Both the position numbers and the translations under genes were made by a program. Positions 7,340 through 16,025 of a DNA stretch of 39,280 nucleotides are shown here, one piece after another (within the stretch, counting starts at the first letter, position 1; each line of letters opens with the position of its first letter). The notes under the pieces were generated by a model. The model saw only the letters and a list, made by a program, of their open reading frames with translations, was not told the origin of the DNA and did not search any database. This DNA is from Herbidospora galbida (GTDB lineage: Bacteria; Actinomycetota; Actinomycetes; Streptosporangiales; Streptosporangiaceae). The stretch lies in assembly GCF_005233835.1 (NCBI RefSeq), contig NZ_SZQA01000053.1:1-39280 (forward strand), given 5' to 3'.

Positions 7340-8623
7340 ATGTCTGCTGAGAAGCCGCTGACCGTCCTGTTCATGCCGGAGAGCGCGTACGGGCCCACCA
7401 ACAACTGCATCGGCATCGGAGACGTCCTCCTCAAGCGCGGCCACCGTGTGGTGTTCGCCGCCGAGGCGTCGTGGAAGGGCAAGCTGACCGCCCTCGGGTT
7501 CGAAGAGGACCTGGTCGACCTCGCCCCGCCGGCCGAAGACGCGGAGGAGCAGGACGCGGGCCAGTTCTGGAAGGACTTCATCCGCGACACCGCGCCCGAA
7601 TACCGCAAGTCGACGCAGGAGCAGCTCGAGACGGTCACCAAGCCGATCTGGGACGCCCTCATCGACGGCGCCAAGTACTGCGAGCCCCAGCTCAAGGCGA
7701 TCATCGAGCGGGTGAAGCCCGACGTCATCGTCGAGGACAACGTCATCGCCTTCCCCGCGCTGCTCACCGCGGGCGTGCCGTTCGTGCGCATCATGTCGTG
7801 CAACCCGCTGGAGATGCGCGGCGAGGGCGTCGCCCCGGTCTTCTCGGGTCTCCCGGCCACCGGTGAGGGGTGGAAGGAGTTCAACGCGGAGTACGACCGC
7901 ACCCACCGCGAGATCTGGACGGCGTTCAACGAGTGGGTCGTGGAGCAGGGCGCCCCGCCGCTCCCGGACCTCGACTTCATCCACGAGGGTGACGCGAACC
8001 TCTACGTTTACCCCGAATTCCTCGACTACACTGTCGAGCGCCCGCTCGGGCCTTCGTGGACCCGGTTGGATTCGTCGGTACGCGAGACGGATGAGGACTT
8101 CACGTTGCCGTTCGAGCGCGGTGACAACGCGCTGATCTACTTCTCGCTCGGTTCACTCGGTTCGGCCGACGTCGAGCTGATGCGCCGGGTGATCGACGTG
8201 CTGTCGCGTACGCCGCATCAGTACATCGTCTCCAAGGGCCCCCTCCACGAGGAGATCGAGTTGGCCTCCAACATGTGGGGCGCCGAGTTCGTCCCGCAGA
8301 CGAAGATCATCCCGCTGGTGGACCTCGTCATCACCCATGGCGGCAACAACACCACCACCGAGGCGCTGCACTTCGGCAAGCCGATGATCGTGCTGCCCCT
8401 GTTCTGGGACCAGTACGACAACGCCCAGCGCGTCGACGAGAAGGGCTACGGCGTCCGCCTGGACACCTACAAGTTCTCCGACGAGGAGCTCATCGGCGCC
8501 GTCGACCGCCTGCTCGGCGACTCCGCCCTCCGCGCCGACCTGGCCGCGAAGGGCGAGGAGCTCCGCCGTCGAGACGGCCTCCGCGTGGCCGCGGACGTCA
8601 TTGAGAAGGTCGCGGCCAAGTAA
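7340..8623 (+). CDS. GT1/MGT-family glycosyltransferase
   Basis: GT-B fold glycosyltransferase of family 1 (macrolide or UGT type), 427 aa. The C-terminal donor-binding motif is clear: HGGNNTTTEALHFGKPMIVLP starting at His333, followed by FWDQYDNAQRV. The N-terminal acceptor half begins VLFMPESAYGPTNNCIGIGDVLLKRGH. In the family the first helix normally starts G-H-x-x-P, with His as catalytic base; here the aligned position is Pro19. ATG 7340 follows a purine-rich GAGAAGAG and lies 94 nt after the lipoprotein stop. The acceptor is unknown. The family usually glycosylates small lipophilic molecules, so a tailoring or detoxifying role is possible. Confidence 0.83.
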   Translation: MSAEKPLTVLFMPESAYGPTNNCIGIGDVLLKRGHRVVFAAEASWKGKLTALGFEEDLVDLAPPAEDAEEQDAGQFWKDFIRDTAPEYRKSTQEQLETVTKPIWDALIDGAKYCEPQLKAIIERVKPDVIVEDNVIAFPALLTAGVPFVRIMSCNPLEMRGEGVAPVFSGLPATGEGWKEFNAEYDRTHREIWTAFNEWVVEQGAPPLPDLDFIHEGDANLYVYPEFLDYTVERPLGPSWTRLDSSVRETDEDFTLPFERGDNALIYFSLGSLGSADVELMRRVIDVLSRTPHQYIVSKGPLHEEIELASNMWGAEFVPQTKIIPLVDLVITHGGNNTTTEALHFGKPMIVLPLFWDQYDNAQRVDEKGYGVRLDTYKFSDEELIGAVDRLLGDSALRADLAAKGEELRRRDGLRVAADVIEKVAAK

Positions 8624-8650
8624 GAAGCACCATTCGCACTGGATGTCCGA

Positions 8651-8692
8651 TTCGGCGATCCGGGTGTAATTCGCTGATCTGGTAACAGTGTG
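8651..8692 (+). promoter_or_regulatory. Direct repeat and GGTAAC/TGTG element upstream of conservon II
   Basis: TTCGGCGATC (8651-8660) and TTCGCTGATC (8670-8679) are direct repeats with a 19-bp period (8 of 10 identical). They are followed by GGTAAC-AG-TGTG (8681-8692), an element also seen before the other cvnA genes. The spacing suggests a protein-binding site on one DNA face. It is a candidate only. Confidence 0.35.
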
Positions 8693-8752
8693 TTCCAATT
8701 TCTGGTGCCATAGAGGGCAACAGGAGTGACAGGCGAGAGGTTGTAAAAGCCA

Positions 8753-11700
8753 GTGACAACGCACGACCCGCGAGGTGGCCTCGGCATCGAGGCAGGCGTG
8801 CAGGAGAAGGCGGCGCCCGCCCCCGCCGCCAAAGCTCCAGGGGCCGCGTTCATGCGGCTGGGAAACTGGCGGGTGCGCTCCCGTCTCGTCGCCCTGATCC
8901 TGCTTCCGACGGTGGTCGGTGTCATCTTCGCGGCGGTGCAGCTCACCTCCGCGGTCAACACCTCCGCCGAGTACCGGAGACTGACCGAGGTCGCGCGGCT
9001 CGTGGTCCAGCTCGACGGGCTGAACCACGAGCTGGCCCAGGAACGCGACTACACGGCGCTGTTCATCCAGGACGGCCGCAAGAACAGCCGCTTCGACGAG
9101 GTCCAGGACGTCTCCGGCAAGGTCGACGAACTTTCCGGCAAGGCACTTGCCACGCTCCAGTCGCTCGACTCCAGCCACTCGACCCGTGTGCTCACCCGGG
9201 CCGCCAAGATCGCCGGATGGCTCCGGGGTCTGCCCGGTCTCCGTGAGGGCGTTCTCAACAACGAGAGCGTGCCCGCCCGAGCGGCCATCGTCATGTACAC
9301 GACGATGATCTCCGAGCTCACCTCGCTGCACGAAGACCTGATCCGCTCCGCCGGCTCCGACGAACGCCTGTTCGCCGACACCACCGCCCTGGCCGCCTTC
9401 ACCCGGGCCAAGGAGGACATCTCCAAGAGCCGCGGCCTGCTGGCCATCACCCTCGCGAGCCGGCCGCAGCAGCGCAACGTCAGGTTCGACTACGACGACC
9501 TGTCCGACTTCCTGAGCGCCGGCCGCGACCAGGACACCCAGCTCGCCATCTTCCAGAGCGAGGCCTCGCCCGCCGACAGCCTGTTCTACCGCCAGACGGT
9601 CAGGGGCGAGATGACCGAGCGCGCCCACTCGATGCGCGCCGCCGCCCTCGCCCAGCTCCGCCAGTTCAACGGAGCGATCCAGGACCTCGACCGCACCCGC
9701 AACGACGACCTGCAGCGCTGGTTCGACTCCACCACCGCGACCGTCGACCTGATGCGCGAGGTGGAGAAGCGGGTCGGCGACTCGGTCGTCACCCAGTCGG
9801 TCGCGCTCCAGGACGCCGAGCAGCGCAGCGCCATCGTCTCCGGTGTGCTGATCGTGGTCCTGCTGCTCGTGGTCCTCGTCATCACCACCCTGGTCGCCGG
9901 TTCGCTCACCCGGCCGCTGCGCCGCCTGCGCCGCGAGGCGCTCGAGATCGCCGGTTCGCGGCTGCCCGACACGGTCCAGAAGCTGCGCGAGTCCGGTGAG
10001 GCCGCCGACCTGCCCGAGGTCGCCCCGATCGGCGTCACCACCTCCGACGAGATCGGTGAAGTGGCGCGCGCCTTCGACGAGGTCCACCGCGAGGCGATCC
10101 GGCTGGCCGGCGACGAGGCCCGCCTGCGGAGCAACGTCAACTCGATGTTCGTCAACCTCTCCCGCCGCACCCAGACGCTGGTGGAACGCCAGCTGTCCCT
10201 CATCGACGGCCTGGAGCAGGGCGAGCAGGACGAGACGCGACTGGGCAACCTGTTCAAGCTCGACCACCTCGCGACGCGCATGCGCCGCAACTCCGAGAAC
10301 CTCCTGGTCCTCGCCGGCCAGGAACCCGCCCGCCGCTGGGGCCAGCCGGTCCCGATCGTCGACGTCGTCCGCGCCTCCCTCTCCGAGGTCGAGAACTACG
10401 AACGCGTCGCGATCCAGGTGCAGTCGGGCCCGGCCGTCGTCGGTCAGTCCGTCAACGACGTCGTCCACCTCATCGCCGAGCTGGTCGAGAACGCCATCTC
10501 CTTCTCCCCGCGCGAGACCCGCGTCACCGTGTCGAGCAACCGCATCGACGGCGGCGGTCTGATGATCTCCGTAAGTGACGTCGGCATCGGCATGACCGGC
10601 GACGAGCTCGCCGCCGCCAACTGGCGCCTGGCCAACCCGCCGGTCGTCGACGTGTCGGTGTCGCGCCGCATGGGCCTGTTCGTGGTCGGCCGCCTGGCCC
10701 TGCGCCACGGCATCCGCGTCCAGCTCCGCCAGCAGGACGTCGGCGGCCTCACCGCCATGGTGCTGCTGCCCGAGAGCCTGCTCTCCCAGCCCGCCGCCGC
10801 CTTCCCCGGCGCCCCGCAGCAGGGCCTGCCCGCCAACGCCCAGCCCGCGCTGCCCGGGTCGGCGACCGGTTCGTTCGGCGTGCCGGCCCCCGCCGCGTTC
10901 GGGCAGCAGCCCGCGCTGGCCAGCCCGACCCCGTTCGAGACGGCGCCGCGGCCCTTCGGCAGCGACGGGCCGCCCGACCCGTGGGCGAGCAACACCGGCG
11001 GAACTCCGTTCGACTCCTCGTTCGGCCAGCTTCCGCAGCGCAACCCCTTCGACAACCCGCCGCCCAACGCCCTGCCGCCCGCCGGGCCGCCCGCGGGTCC
11101 GCCCGCCACGCAGCGCAACCCCTTCGACCAGCCGGAGCGCGACCCCTTCGCGCCCATGCCGGAGCGGGGCTCCTTCGACACCGGTCCGCGGATGTTCGGC
11201 GGGGGGCCGAGCCCGACCGACACCGGTCCGTTCGACCGCAACGCGTTCGCGCGCGGCCCGCTCGACAGCGGCGCCTTCGAGCCGCCGTACGACCAGCGGG
11301 GTGGCTTCGACACCGGTGGTCACAGCACCGGTGGTCACGGCACCGGCGGTTTCGCCACGGGCGGCTTCCCCTCGGGCGGCTACCCGCATCCGGGCGCGAA
11401 CGACACGCCGTGGCCGGGCCAGACGCCCGGAGCCGGCGCGCCTGCATGGCCCGGCGGACCGGCCGAGAACGGTTCCTGGCCGGGCACGCCCGCTCAGCGC
11501 GGGCCCTTCGAACCTGATGTCGACAACACCGGACCGCTTCCCGCGGTCCGCAACTCGCCCCTCGACGAGATCGACGAGTTCCTGCCGATCTTCGCCGCCG
11601 TGGAGTCCGACTGGTTCCGGCGTGCGCCGGACCAGCCCGAGGTTTCCGGCGACGACGAGAGCCCCGGTGAGCGCACCGCGTGGTCGTCCCCCGCGGTGGA

Positions 11701-12016
11701 CGCCGGCTGGCAGGCCGCCCAGGCGGCAGCCGAGCCCTCACTCGGCGGAATCACCTCGTCCGGCCTGCCGAAGCGGGTGCCCAAGGCCAACCTGGTGCCG
11801 GGCTCGGCCGAAAAGGCCGCGCCCTCGGCTCCCGTGCCGGTGGCTCCCGCGCCGTCGCTGTCGCCCGATCGCGTGCGCAACCGCCTGGCCAGCTTCCAGG
11901 CCGGTGTACGCCAGGGCCGCGCGGTGGCGAGGGGAGACATCAGCGAGGAGCAGGGTTGGCCCGGGGCAAACCCCGCCCAGGGTCAGGGTCAAGAGACCGA
12001 TAAGGATGAGGCATGA
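8753..12016 (+). CDS. cvnA: Conservon II sensor histidine kinase-like protein CvnA
   Basis: Second CvnA, 1087 aa, same plan as CvnA-I. It has a variable cytoplasmic N-terminus (34 aa, Ala/Pro-rich), NWRVRSRL then TM1 (about 45-65), NIT-type extracytoplasmic region, TM2 (about 361-385), HAMP and LFKLDHLATRMRR with putative phospho-acceptor His505. The HATPase_c (about 570-670) has ELVENAISFS and DVGIGM, with Asn/Gly substitutions relative to canonical D-x-G-x-G. A tail of about 410 aa is rich in RNPFD and TGG[HF] repeats. It ends with the shared motifs TGPLPAV, DEFLPIFAAVES, GLPKRVPKANLVPGS and QAGVRQGRA. GTG 8753 has GAGAGG 12 nt upstream, which is far, so the exact start is less certain. Several 40-55-nt stretches are identical with cvnA-III. 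The stop overlaps cvnB by 4 nt. Confidence 0.86.
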   Translation: MTTHDPRGGLGIEAGVQEKAAPAPAAKAPGAAFMRLGNWRVRSRLVALILLPTVVGVIFAAVQLTSAVNTSAEYRRLTEVARLVVQLDGLNHELAQERDYTALFIQDGRKNSRFDEVQDVSGKVDELSGKALATLQSLDSSHSTRVLTRAAKIAGWLRGLPGLREGVLNNESVPARAAIVMYTTMISELTSLHEDLIRSAGSDERLFADTTALAAFTRAKEDISKSRGLLAITLASRPQQRNVRFDYDDLSDFLSAGRDQDTQLAIFQSEASPADSLFYRQTVRGEMTERAHSMRAAALAQLRQFNGAIQDLDRTRNDDLQRWFDSTTATVDLMREVEKRVGDSVVTQSVALQDAEQRSAIVSGVLIVVLLLVVLVITTLVAGSLTRPLRRLRREALEIAGSRLPDTVQKLRESGEAADLPEVAPIGVTTSDEIGEVARAFDEVHREAIRLAGDEARLRSNVNSMFVNLSRRTQTLVERQLSLIDGLEQGEQDETRLGNLFKLDHLATRMRRNSENLLVLAGQEPARRWGQPVPIVDVVRASLSEVENYERVAIQVQSGPAVVGQSVNDVVHLIAELVENAISFSPRETRVTVSSNRIDGGGLMISVSDVGIGMTGDELAAANWRLANPPVVDVSVSRRMGLFVVGRLALRHGIRVQLRQQDVGGLTAMVLLPESLLSQPAAAFPGAPQQGLPANAQPALPGSATGSFGVPAPAAFGQQPALASPTPFETAPRPFGSDGPPDPWASNTGGTPFDSSFGQLPQRNPFDNPPPNALPPAGPPAGPPATQRNPFDQPERDPFAPMPERGSFDTGPRMFGGGPSPTDTGPFDRNAFARGPLDSGAFEPPYDQRGGFDTGGHSTGGHGTGGFATGGFPSGGYPHPGANDTPWPGQTPGAGAPAWPGGPAENGSWPGTPAQRGPFEPDVDNTGPLPAVRNSPLDEIDEFLPIFAAVESDWFRRAPDQPEVSGDDESPGERTAWSSPAVDAGWQAAQAAAEPSLGGITSSGLPKRVPKANLVPGSAEKAAPSAPVPVAPAPSLSPDRVRNRLASFQAGVRQGRAVARGDISEEQGWPGANPAQGQGQETDKDEA

Positions 12017-12435
12017 GGGAAATGAGCCAGGCCGCTCGCGGCGTCAATTGGCTGATCACTGACTTCGTGAACAACGTGCCCGGTGTGGCGCACACGGTTG
12101 TGGTCTCCGCTGACGGGTTGCCCCTGGCGTACTCGGAGGGATTCCCGAAGGATCGCGCCGACCAGCTCGCGGCGGTGGCCGCCGGGCTGATCTCGTTGAC
12201 GCAGGGTGCCTCTCGGGTTTTCGAGGGTGGAGCCGTAACGCAGACCGTGGTCGAGATGCAGCGCGGGCTGCTGTTGATCATGTCGATCAGCGATGGTTCC
12301 TGTCTGGCCGTGCTCGCCGCGGCCGACTGTGACATGGGTCTGGTGGCGTACCAGATGACGCTGCTGGTCGAGCGGGCGGGTCAGGTCCTGACCCCGGCCG
12401 TCCGCGCCGAGCTCCAGGCTTCCCACCCCCGTTGA
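12013..12435 (+). CDS. cvnB: Conservon II roadblock/LC7-domain protein CvnB
   Basis: Roadblock/LC7 protein, 140 aa, starting MREMSQAARGVNWLITDF. It differs from CvnB-I mainly at the N-terminus and is close to CvnB-III. Conserved blocks are GVAHTVVVSADGLPLAYSEG, DRADQLAAVAAGLISLTQGA and DMGLVAYQMTLLVERAGQ. ATG 12013 overlaps the cvnA-II stop as ATGA, preceded by AAGGATGAGG. It is the likely partner of CvnD-II. Confidence 0.88.
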   Translation: MREMSQAARGVNWLITDFVNNVPGVAHTVVVSADGLPLAYSEGFPKDRADQLAAVAAGLISLTQGASRVFEGGAVTQTVVEMQRGLLLIMSISDGSCLAVLAAADCDMGLVAYQMTLLVERAGQVLTPAVRAELQASHPR

Positions 12436-12454
12436 TCGAGATTAGGAGGTCGCC

Positions 12455-12826
12455 GTGGCAGGCGGCTGGACAGGTGAGCCCCCGGCGGAGCAAAGTTCGC
12501 TGGTGCGCCCCTATGCGGTGACCGGTGGGCGCACGGCCCCGCGAGTTCAGCTCGCCATGGAGGCACTCGTCTCCTCTGTCATAGCGGCGCACGTGGACCT
12601 CTCGACCATGCCCCCGGAACGGCAGGCGATCACCTCGCTCTGCCGTCAGGTCAGGTCGGTCGCGGAGATCTCGGCCATGCTGCGCATGCCGCTGGGCGTG
12701 ACGCGGGTCGTCATCGCCGACATGGCGGCAGAGGGCCTGGTGCAGGTGCACCAGCCGCAGCTCGACGCGGGTAAGCCGGATCTGGGTTTGTTGGAAAGGG
12801 TGCTCAGTGGACTTCGCAGGCTCTAG
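12455..12826 (+). CDS. cvnC: Conservon II DUF742 protein CvnC
   Basis: DUF742 protein, 123 aa, with VRPYAVTGGRTAP near the N-terminus, the helical block SVAEISAMLRMPLGVTRVV and the end LERVLSGLRRL. GTG 12455 has a strong AGGAGG (12444-12449) with 5-nt spacing, the best Shine-Dalgarno in this conservon. Its 3' 20 nt overlap cvnD-II. Confidence 0.87.
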   Translation: MAGGWTGEPPAEQSSLVRPYAVTGGRTAPRVQLAMEALVSSVIAAHVDLSTMPPERQAITSLCRQVRSVAEISAMLRMPLGVTRVVIADMAAEGLVQVHQPQLDAGKPDLGLLERVLSGLRRL

Positions 12827-13394
12827 CCGGGGCCTGACCTCGACGAAGATCGTCGTGGCGGGTGGCTTCGGCGTCGGCAAGACGACATTCGTCGGTGCGG
12901 TGTCGGAGATCGTGCCGCTCACGACGGAGGCGGTGATGACCGACGCTTCGGAGGGCATCGACGATGTCGGCCTGACGCCGCACAAGACCACGACGACCGT
13001 GGCGATGGACTTCGGCCGGGTGTCGCTCGACCAGGATCTGATCCTCTACCTGTTCGGCACCCCCGGTCAGCACCGCTTCTGGTTCATGTGGGACGACCTG
13101 GTGCGGGGCGCCATCGGCGCCATCGTGCTGGTCGACACGCGCCGCCTGGCCGACAGCTTCCCGGCTGTCGACTACTTCGAGGAGGCGCAGCTCCCCTTCG
13201 TGATCGGCATCAACGGGTTCGACGGCAGCTACCCCCACGGGGAGAACGAGGTGCGCGAGGCGCTGTCGCTGTCGCCGCACACCCCGATCGTGCGCACCGA
13301 CGCGCGGTCCCGTGACTCGGTGAAGAACACGCTGATCACCCTGGTGGAACACGCTTTGACGATGCGGGTCGCGGTCCCCGGCTGGCAGCGCTAG
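12807..13394 (+). CDS. cvnD: Conservon II small GTP-binding protein CvnD
   Basis: GTPase-like protein, 195 aa, nearly identical to CvnD-I through residue 45 (MDFAGSSRGLTSTKIVV, P-loop GGFGVGKT). It has the same LFGTPGQHRFWFMWDD segment and an NGFD motif in place of NKxD. GTG 12807 uses GAAAGG inside cvnC. The very end overlaps the left arm of a 10-bp inverted repeat that probably terminates transcription towards the convergent methyltransferase gene. Confidence 0.88.
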   Translation: MDFAGSSRGLTSTKIVVAGGFGVGKTTFVGAVSEIVPLTTEAVMTDASEGIDDVGLTPHKTTTTVAMDFGRVSLDQDLILYLFGTPGQHRFWFMWDDLVRGAIGAIVLVDTRRLADSFPAVDYFEEAQLPFVIGINGFDGSYPHGENEVREALSLSPHTPIVRTDARSRDSVKNTLITLVEHALTMRVAVPGWQR

Positions 13395-13403
13395 CCGGGG
13401 ACC
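13373..13403. terminator. Inverted repeat between convergent genes
   Basis: GGTCCCCGGC (13373-13382) and GCCGGGGACC (13394-13403) form a perfect 10-bp stem with an 11-nt loop. The left arm lies within the last codons of cvnD-II. There is no T-run on either strand, but its position between convergent genes fits a bidirectional terminator of the type common in high-GC genomes. Confidence 0.6.
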
Positions 13404-13431
13404 CCGGTCCCATGCTTCTGGTCAGGCACCG

Positions 13432-14439
13432 CTAGTTGGGCACGGCCTCGATGACGCTGGCCCACCCGGTCAGCGGCAGGATCCGCGCCGTGGTCAGGCC
13501 GCTCTTCTCCAGCAGCGTCTGATACTCGGCGGGCGTCCGCTCCATGCCGCCGCCCGAGAGCGACAGCATCCGGATGTCGCCGTCCTTGCCCACGTGGGGC
13601 GAGTCGTCGTCGCTCAGCACGATCTCCAGGATCAGCACCCGTCCGTCGTCGGGCATGGCCGCCCGGACGTTGCGCAGGATCCGCACGCTGTCCTCGTCGC
13701 TCCAGTTGTGGATGACGTTGGCCAGCAGGTACACGTCCGGGCCGCTCGGGATGCCGGCGAAGAAGTCGCCGACGACGAACTCGCAGCGGTCGGCGAGGCC
13801 GGCCTCGGTCAGCGCTTCCCGTCCGCTGCCGAGCACCCGCTCCAGGTCGAACAGCACGCCTTCGAGGTGCGGGTTGGCCTTGAGCAGCGCGCCAAGGATG
13901 TGCCCGCGCCCGCCGCCCAGGTCGATGACCTTGCGGGCGCCGCTCAGGTCGTAGCCGGCGGCCAAGCCGGCCGCGAAGGGCTCGGCCCGGACCGTCATGT
14001 AGTGGTCGAACAGCACGGCGATCTCGGGGTGGCGGCCCACGTACTCGTAGACGTGGCCGAACTTCTCCTTGAAGGCGCTGCGGCCGGTCCGGACCGTCTC
14101 GGGGAGCTGGCCCATGGCGTACCAGAAGGCCTCCTGGCCGACCATGCGCACGGCCGAGCGGACCGAGCCCGGCACGTCCTCGCGCAGCAGATGGCCCGAC
14201 TCGGTGAGTTCGTATCCTTCGGGGACGGTACGCAGGAAGCCCATCGACGCCACCTCACGCAGCGTCCGGTGCAGCGACAGCGGGTCGGCGCCGCAGCGCT
14301 CGGCCAGGACATCCGCCGTCAGCGGGCCGGCCGCGAGATGGTCGGCGCAGCCCAGCTCCGCCATCGTGGCGAGGGCGGCGAAGCGGGAGATCCCGTAGAT
14401 CGCATCCCATACCGGGGCGGCCGGGTCGTTCTGGGTCAC
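13432..14439 (-). CDS. SAM-dependent O-methyltransferase (class II small-molecule type)
   Basis: Methyltransferase, 335 aa, of the acetylserotonin/caffeate O-methyltransferase-like family that dominates polyketide and aromatic tailoring. A winged-helix dimerisation domain comes first (about 10-95: ALATMAELGCADHL, LSLHRTLREVASMGFL). The SAM domain has motif I VIDLGGGRGH (171-180), the acidic LFDLERV (198-202 region) and VGDFF. His244 in NVIHNWSDED is the usual catalytic base position. The start codon overlaps the ATPase stop (ATGA), so the gene is translated as the last cistron of the ABC operon, an unusual partner for such a transporter. It might methylate the transported compound or a product derived from it. 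Confidence 0.85.
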   Translation of the reverse strand: MTQNDPAAPVWDAIYGISRFAALATMAELGCADHLAAGPLTADVLAERCGADPLSLHRTLREVASMGFLRTVPEGYELTESGHLLREDVPGSVRSAVRMVGQEAFWYAMGQLPETVRTGRSAFKEKFGHVYEYVGRHPEIAVLFDHYMTVRAEPFAAGLAAGYDLSGARKVIDLGGGRGHILGALLKANPHLEGVLFDLERVLGSGREALTEAGLADRCEFVVGDFFAGIPSGPDVYLLANVIHNWSDEDSVRILRNVRAAMPDDGRVLILEIVLSDDDSPHVGKDGDIRMLSLSGGGMERTPAEYQTLLEKSGLTTARILPLTGWASVIEAVPN

Positions 14440-15224
14440 CTGGTCTCCACTCCAAATCCGTGCGTGTTGCGGTGCGGGGTCATGCCGCGGACGAGACGGC
14501 CGACTTCGGCGCGGAGCCGTACGAAGGCCTCGAGTTCGCGGGTGTGGATCTGGTCGCGCGGCCCCGGCAGCTGGACGGGCAGGTCGCCCACCACCGTTCC
14601 GGGGGCCTTGCTGAGCACCACGACGCGGTCGCCGACGTAGACGCTCTCGTCGACGTCATGGGTGATCAGCAGGATGGTCATGCCGTGGTGGGCGCAGACG
14701 CGGAGGGTCAGATCCTCCAGCTCCTCGCGGGTCTGCGCGTCGACCGAGCCGAAGGGCTCGTCCATCAGCAGCAGTTTCGGCTGGTAGGCGAGCGCGCGGG
14801 CGATCGACACCCGCTGCTGCATGCCGCCGGACATCTCCCACGGGTACTTGGCCGCGGCCCCGGCCAGGCCGACCTGTTCGAGGGCGGCCATGGCGGCGGC
14901 GTCGCGCCGCTTCTTGTCCAAACCGCGGCGGCGCAGCGGCAGGCCGACGTTGGCCAGCGCCGACATCCACGGGTAGAGCGAGCGGCTGTAGTCCTGGAAC
15001 ACCACGGCCAGGTTCTCCGGGCTGCCGGCGACGGGTTTGCCGTCGAGCAGGACGGTTCCGCCGGTGGGTTTGATCAGCCCCGCGATCGACCGCAGCAGGG
15101 TCGACTTCCCGCAGCCCGACGGCCCGACGATGCAGACCACCTCGCCTTGGGCGACCTTGAGGTTGACGCGGTCGATGGCGCGGTAGGAGCCGTAGGTGTG
15201 GCTCAGATCGACTAACTCAAGCAC
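14436..15224 (-). CDS. ABC transporter ATPase, nitrate/sulfonate/taurine (SsuB/TauB) type
   Basis: ATP-binding subunit, 262 aa. Walker A is GPSGCGKST (34-42), the Q-loop is VVFQDYSRSLYPW, the signature is MSGGMQQR and Walker B is LLLMDEPFGSVD. The H-loop follows in LLITHDVDES. GTG 15224 has AGGAAG 5 nt upstream and lies 9 nt after the permease stop. The fourth codon is TTA (plus-strand 15213-15215), rare in such a GC-rich genome and a typical place for control by the bldA-type leucyl tRNA. With the two permeases and the lipoprotein it forms a complete importer; its substrate is unknown. Confidence 0.92.
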   Translation of the reverse strand: MLELVDLSHTYGSYRAIDRVNLKVAQGEVVCIVGPSGCGKSTLLRSIAGLIKPTGGTVLLDGKPVAGSPENLAVVFQDYSRSLYPWMSALANVGLPLRRRGLDKKRRDAAAMAALEQVGLAGAAAKYPWEMSGGMQQRVSIARALAYQPKLLLMDEPFGSVDAQTREELEDLTLRVCAHHGMTILLITHDVDESVYVGDRVVVLSKAPGTVVGDLPVQLPGPRDQIHTRELEAFVRLRAEVGRLVRGMTPHRNTHGFGVETR

Positions 15225-15233
15225 CGGATCTTC

Positions 15234-16025
15234 CTAAACGTTGCGCCTGGCGTTGGCGTGCCAGGACAGGACGCGGCCCTCGGCGACGAGGAACAGGGCG
15301 TTGAACAGCAGGCCGAGCACGCCGAGCAGGACGATGTGCGCCCAGACACCGGTGTAGTCGTAGGACTGCTGCGCGTAGAGCAGGCTGTAGCCGATGCCAC
15401 TGTTGCTGCCGACGAGTTCCGACACCACCATGAGGATCAGCGCCAGCGACAGGCTCAGCCGGAGGCCCGCGAAGATCTTCGGCATGGCTGAGGGGAGGAT
15501 GACGCGGCGGAGGATGTCGTACCGGCTGAACTGGAAGACCCGTGCGGTCTCCAGGAAGCCCTTGTCCACCGCCCGGACGCCGTCGGTCGTGTTGACCAGC
15601 ACCGGCCAGATGACGCCGAAGACGATGACGGCGAGCTGGGTGGGGGTGCCGATCTTGAACAGGACGAAGAAGATGGGCACCAGTAGCGGCGGAGGCAGGG
15701 CGCGCAGGAACTGCAGCACCGGGTCGGTGTACTCGGCCAGGCCGCGGATCCGGCCGAGGGCCACCCCGAGGGCGATGCCGAGCACGCCGGCGATGGTCCA
15801 CCCGGCGAGCAGCCGCCCCAGGCTGGGCCCGAAGGTGTCGAGCGCGCTCTCGGTGAGCAGCAGCTGGGAGGCGGGGCCGCTCAGCCACATGTCGTAGAAC
15901 TGGGTGGCGATCCGGCTGGGCGGCGGGAAGTACGGCGACTCGGTCACCCGCGTCAGCAGTTCCCACAGCACCAGCGTCACGGGCACGATCCAGAACCGGA
16001 GCACGCCGGAGGTCGCTCGTCTCAC
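15234..16025 (-). CDS. ABC transporter permease (SsuC/TauC type), second permease
   Basis: Integral membrane permease, 263 aa, with six predicted hydrophobic segments and the EAA-type loop ARVFQFSRYDILRRVILPSAMP that contacts the ATPase. GTG 16025 overlaps the stop of the upstream permease (GTGA) and starts VRRATSGVLRFWIVPV; the frame is open further upstream but within the upstream permease. It probably pairs with the other permease as a heterodimer. Confidence 0.9.
   Translation of the reverse strand: MRRATSGVLRFWIVPVTLVLWELLTRVTESPYFPPPSRIATQFYDMWLSGPASQLLLTESALDTFGPSLGRLLAGWTIAGVLGIALGVALGRIRGLAEYTDPVLQFLRALPPPLLVPIFFVLFKIGTPTQLAVIVFGVIWPVLVNTTDGVRAVDKGFLETARVFQFSRYDILRRVILPSAMPKIFAGLRLSLSLALILMVVSELVGSNSGIGYSLLYAQQSYDYTGVWAHIVLLGVLGLLFNALFLVAEGRVLSWHANARRNV

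Noticed and set aside
8153-11389. A 1078-codon open frame on the minus strand
   Set aside because: It lies opposite the 3' part of the glycosyltransferase and most of cvnA-II. Such frames arise from high GC at third codon positions; the translation is low-complexity and matches no family, while the plus-strand gene has clear domains.
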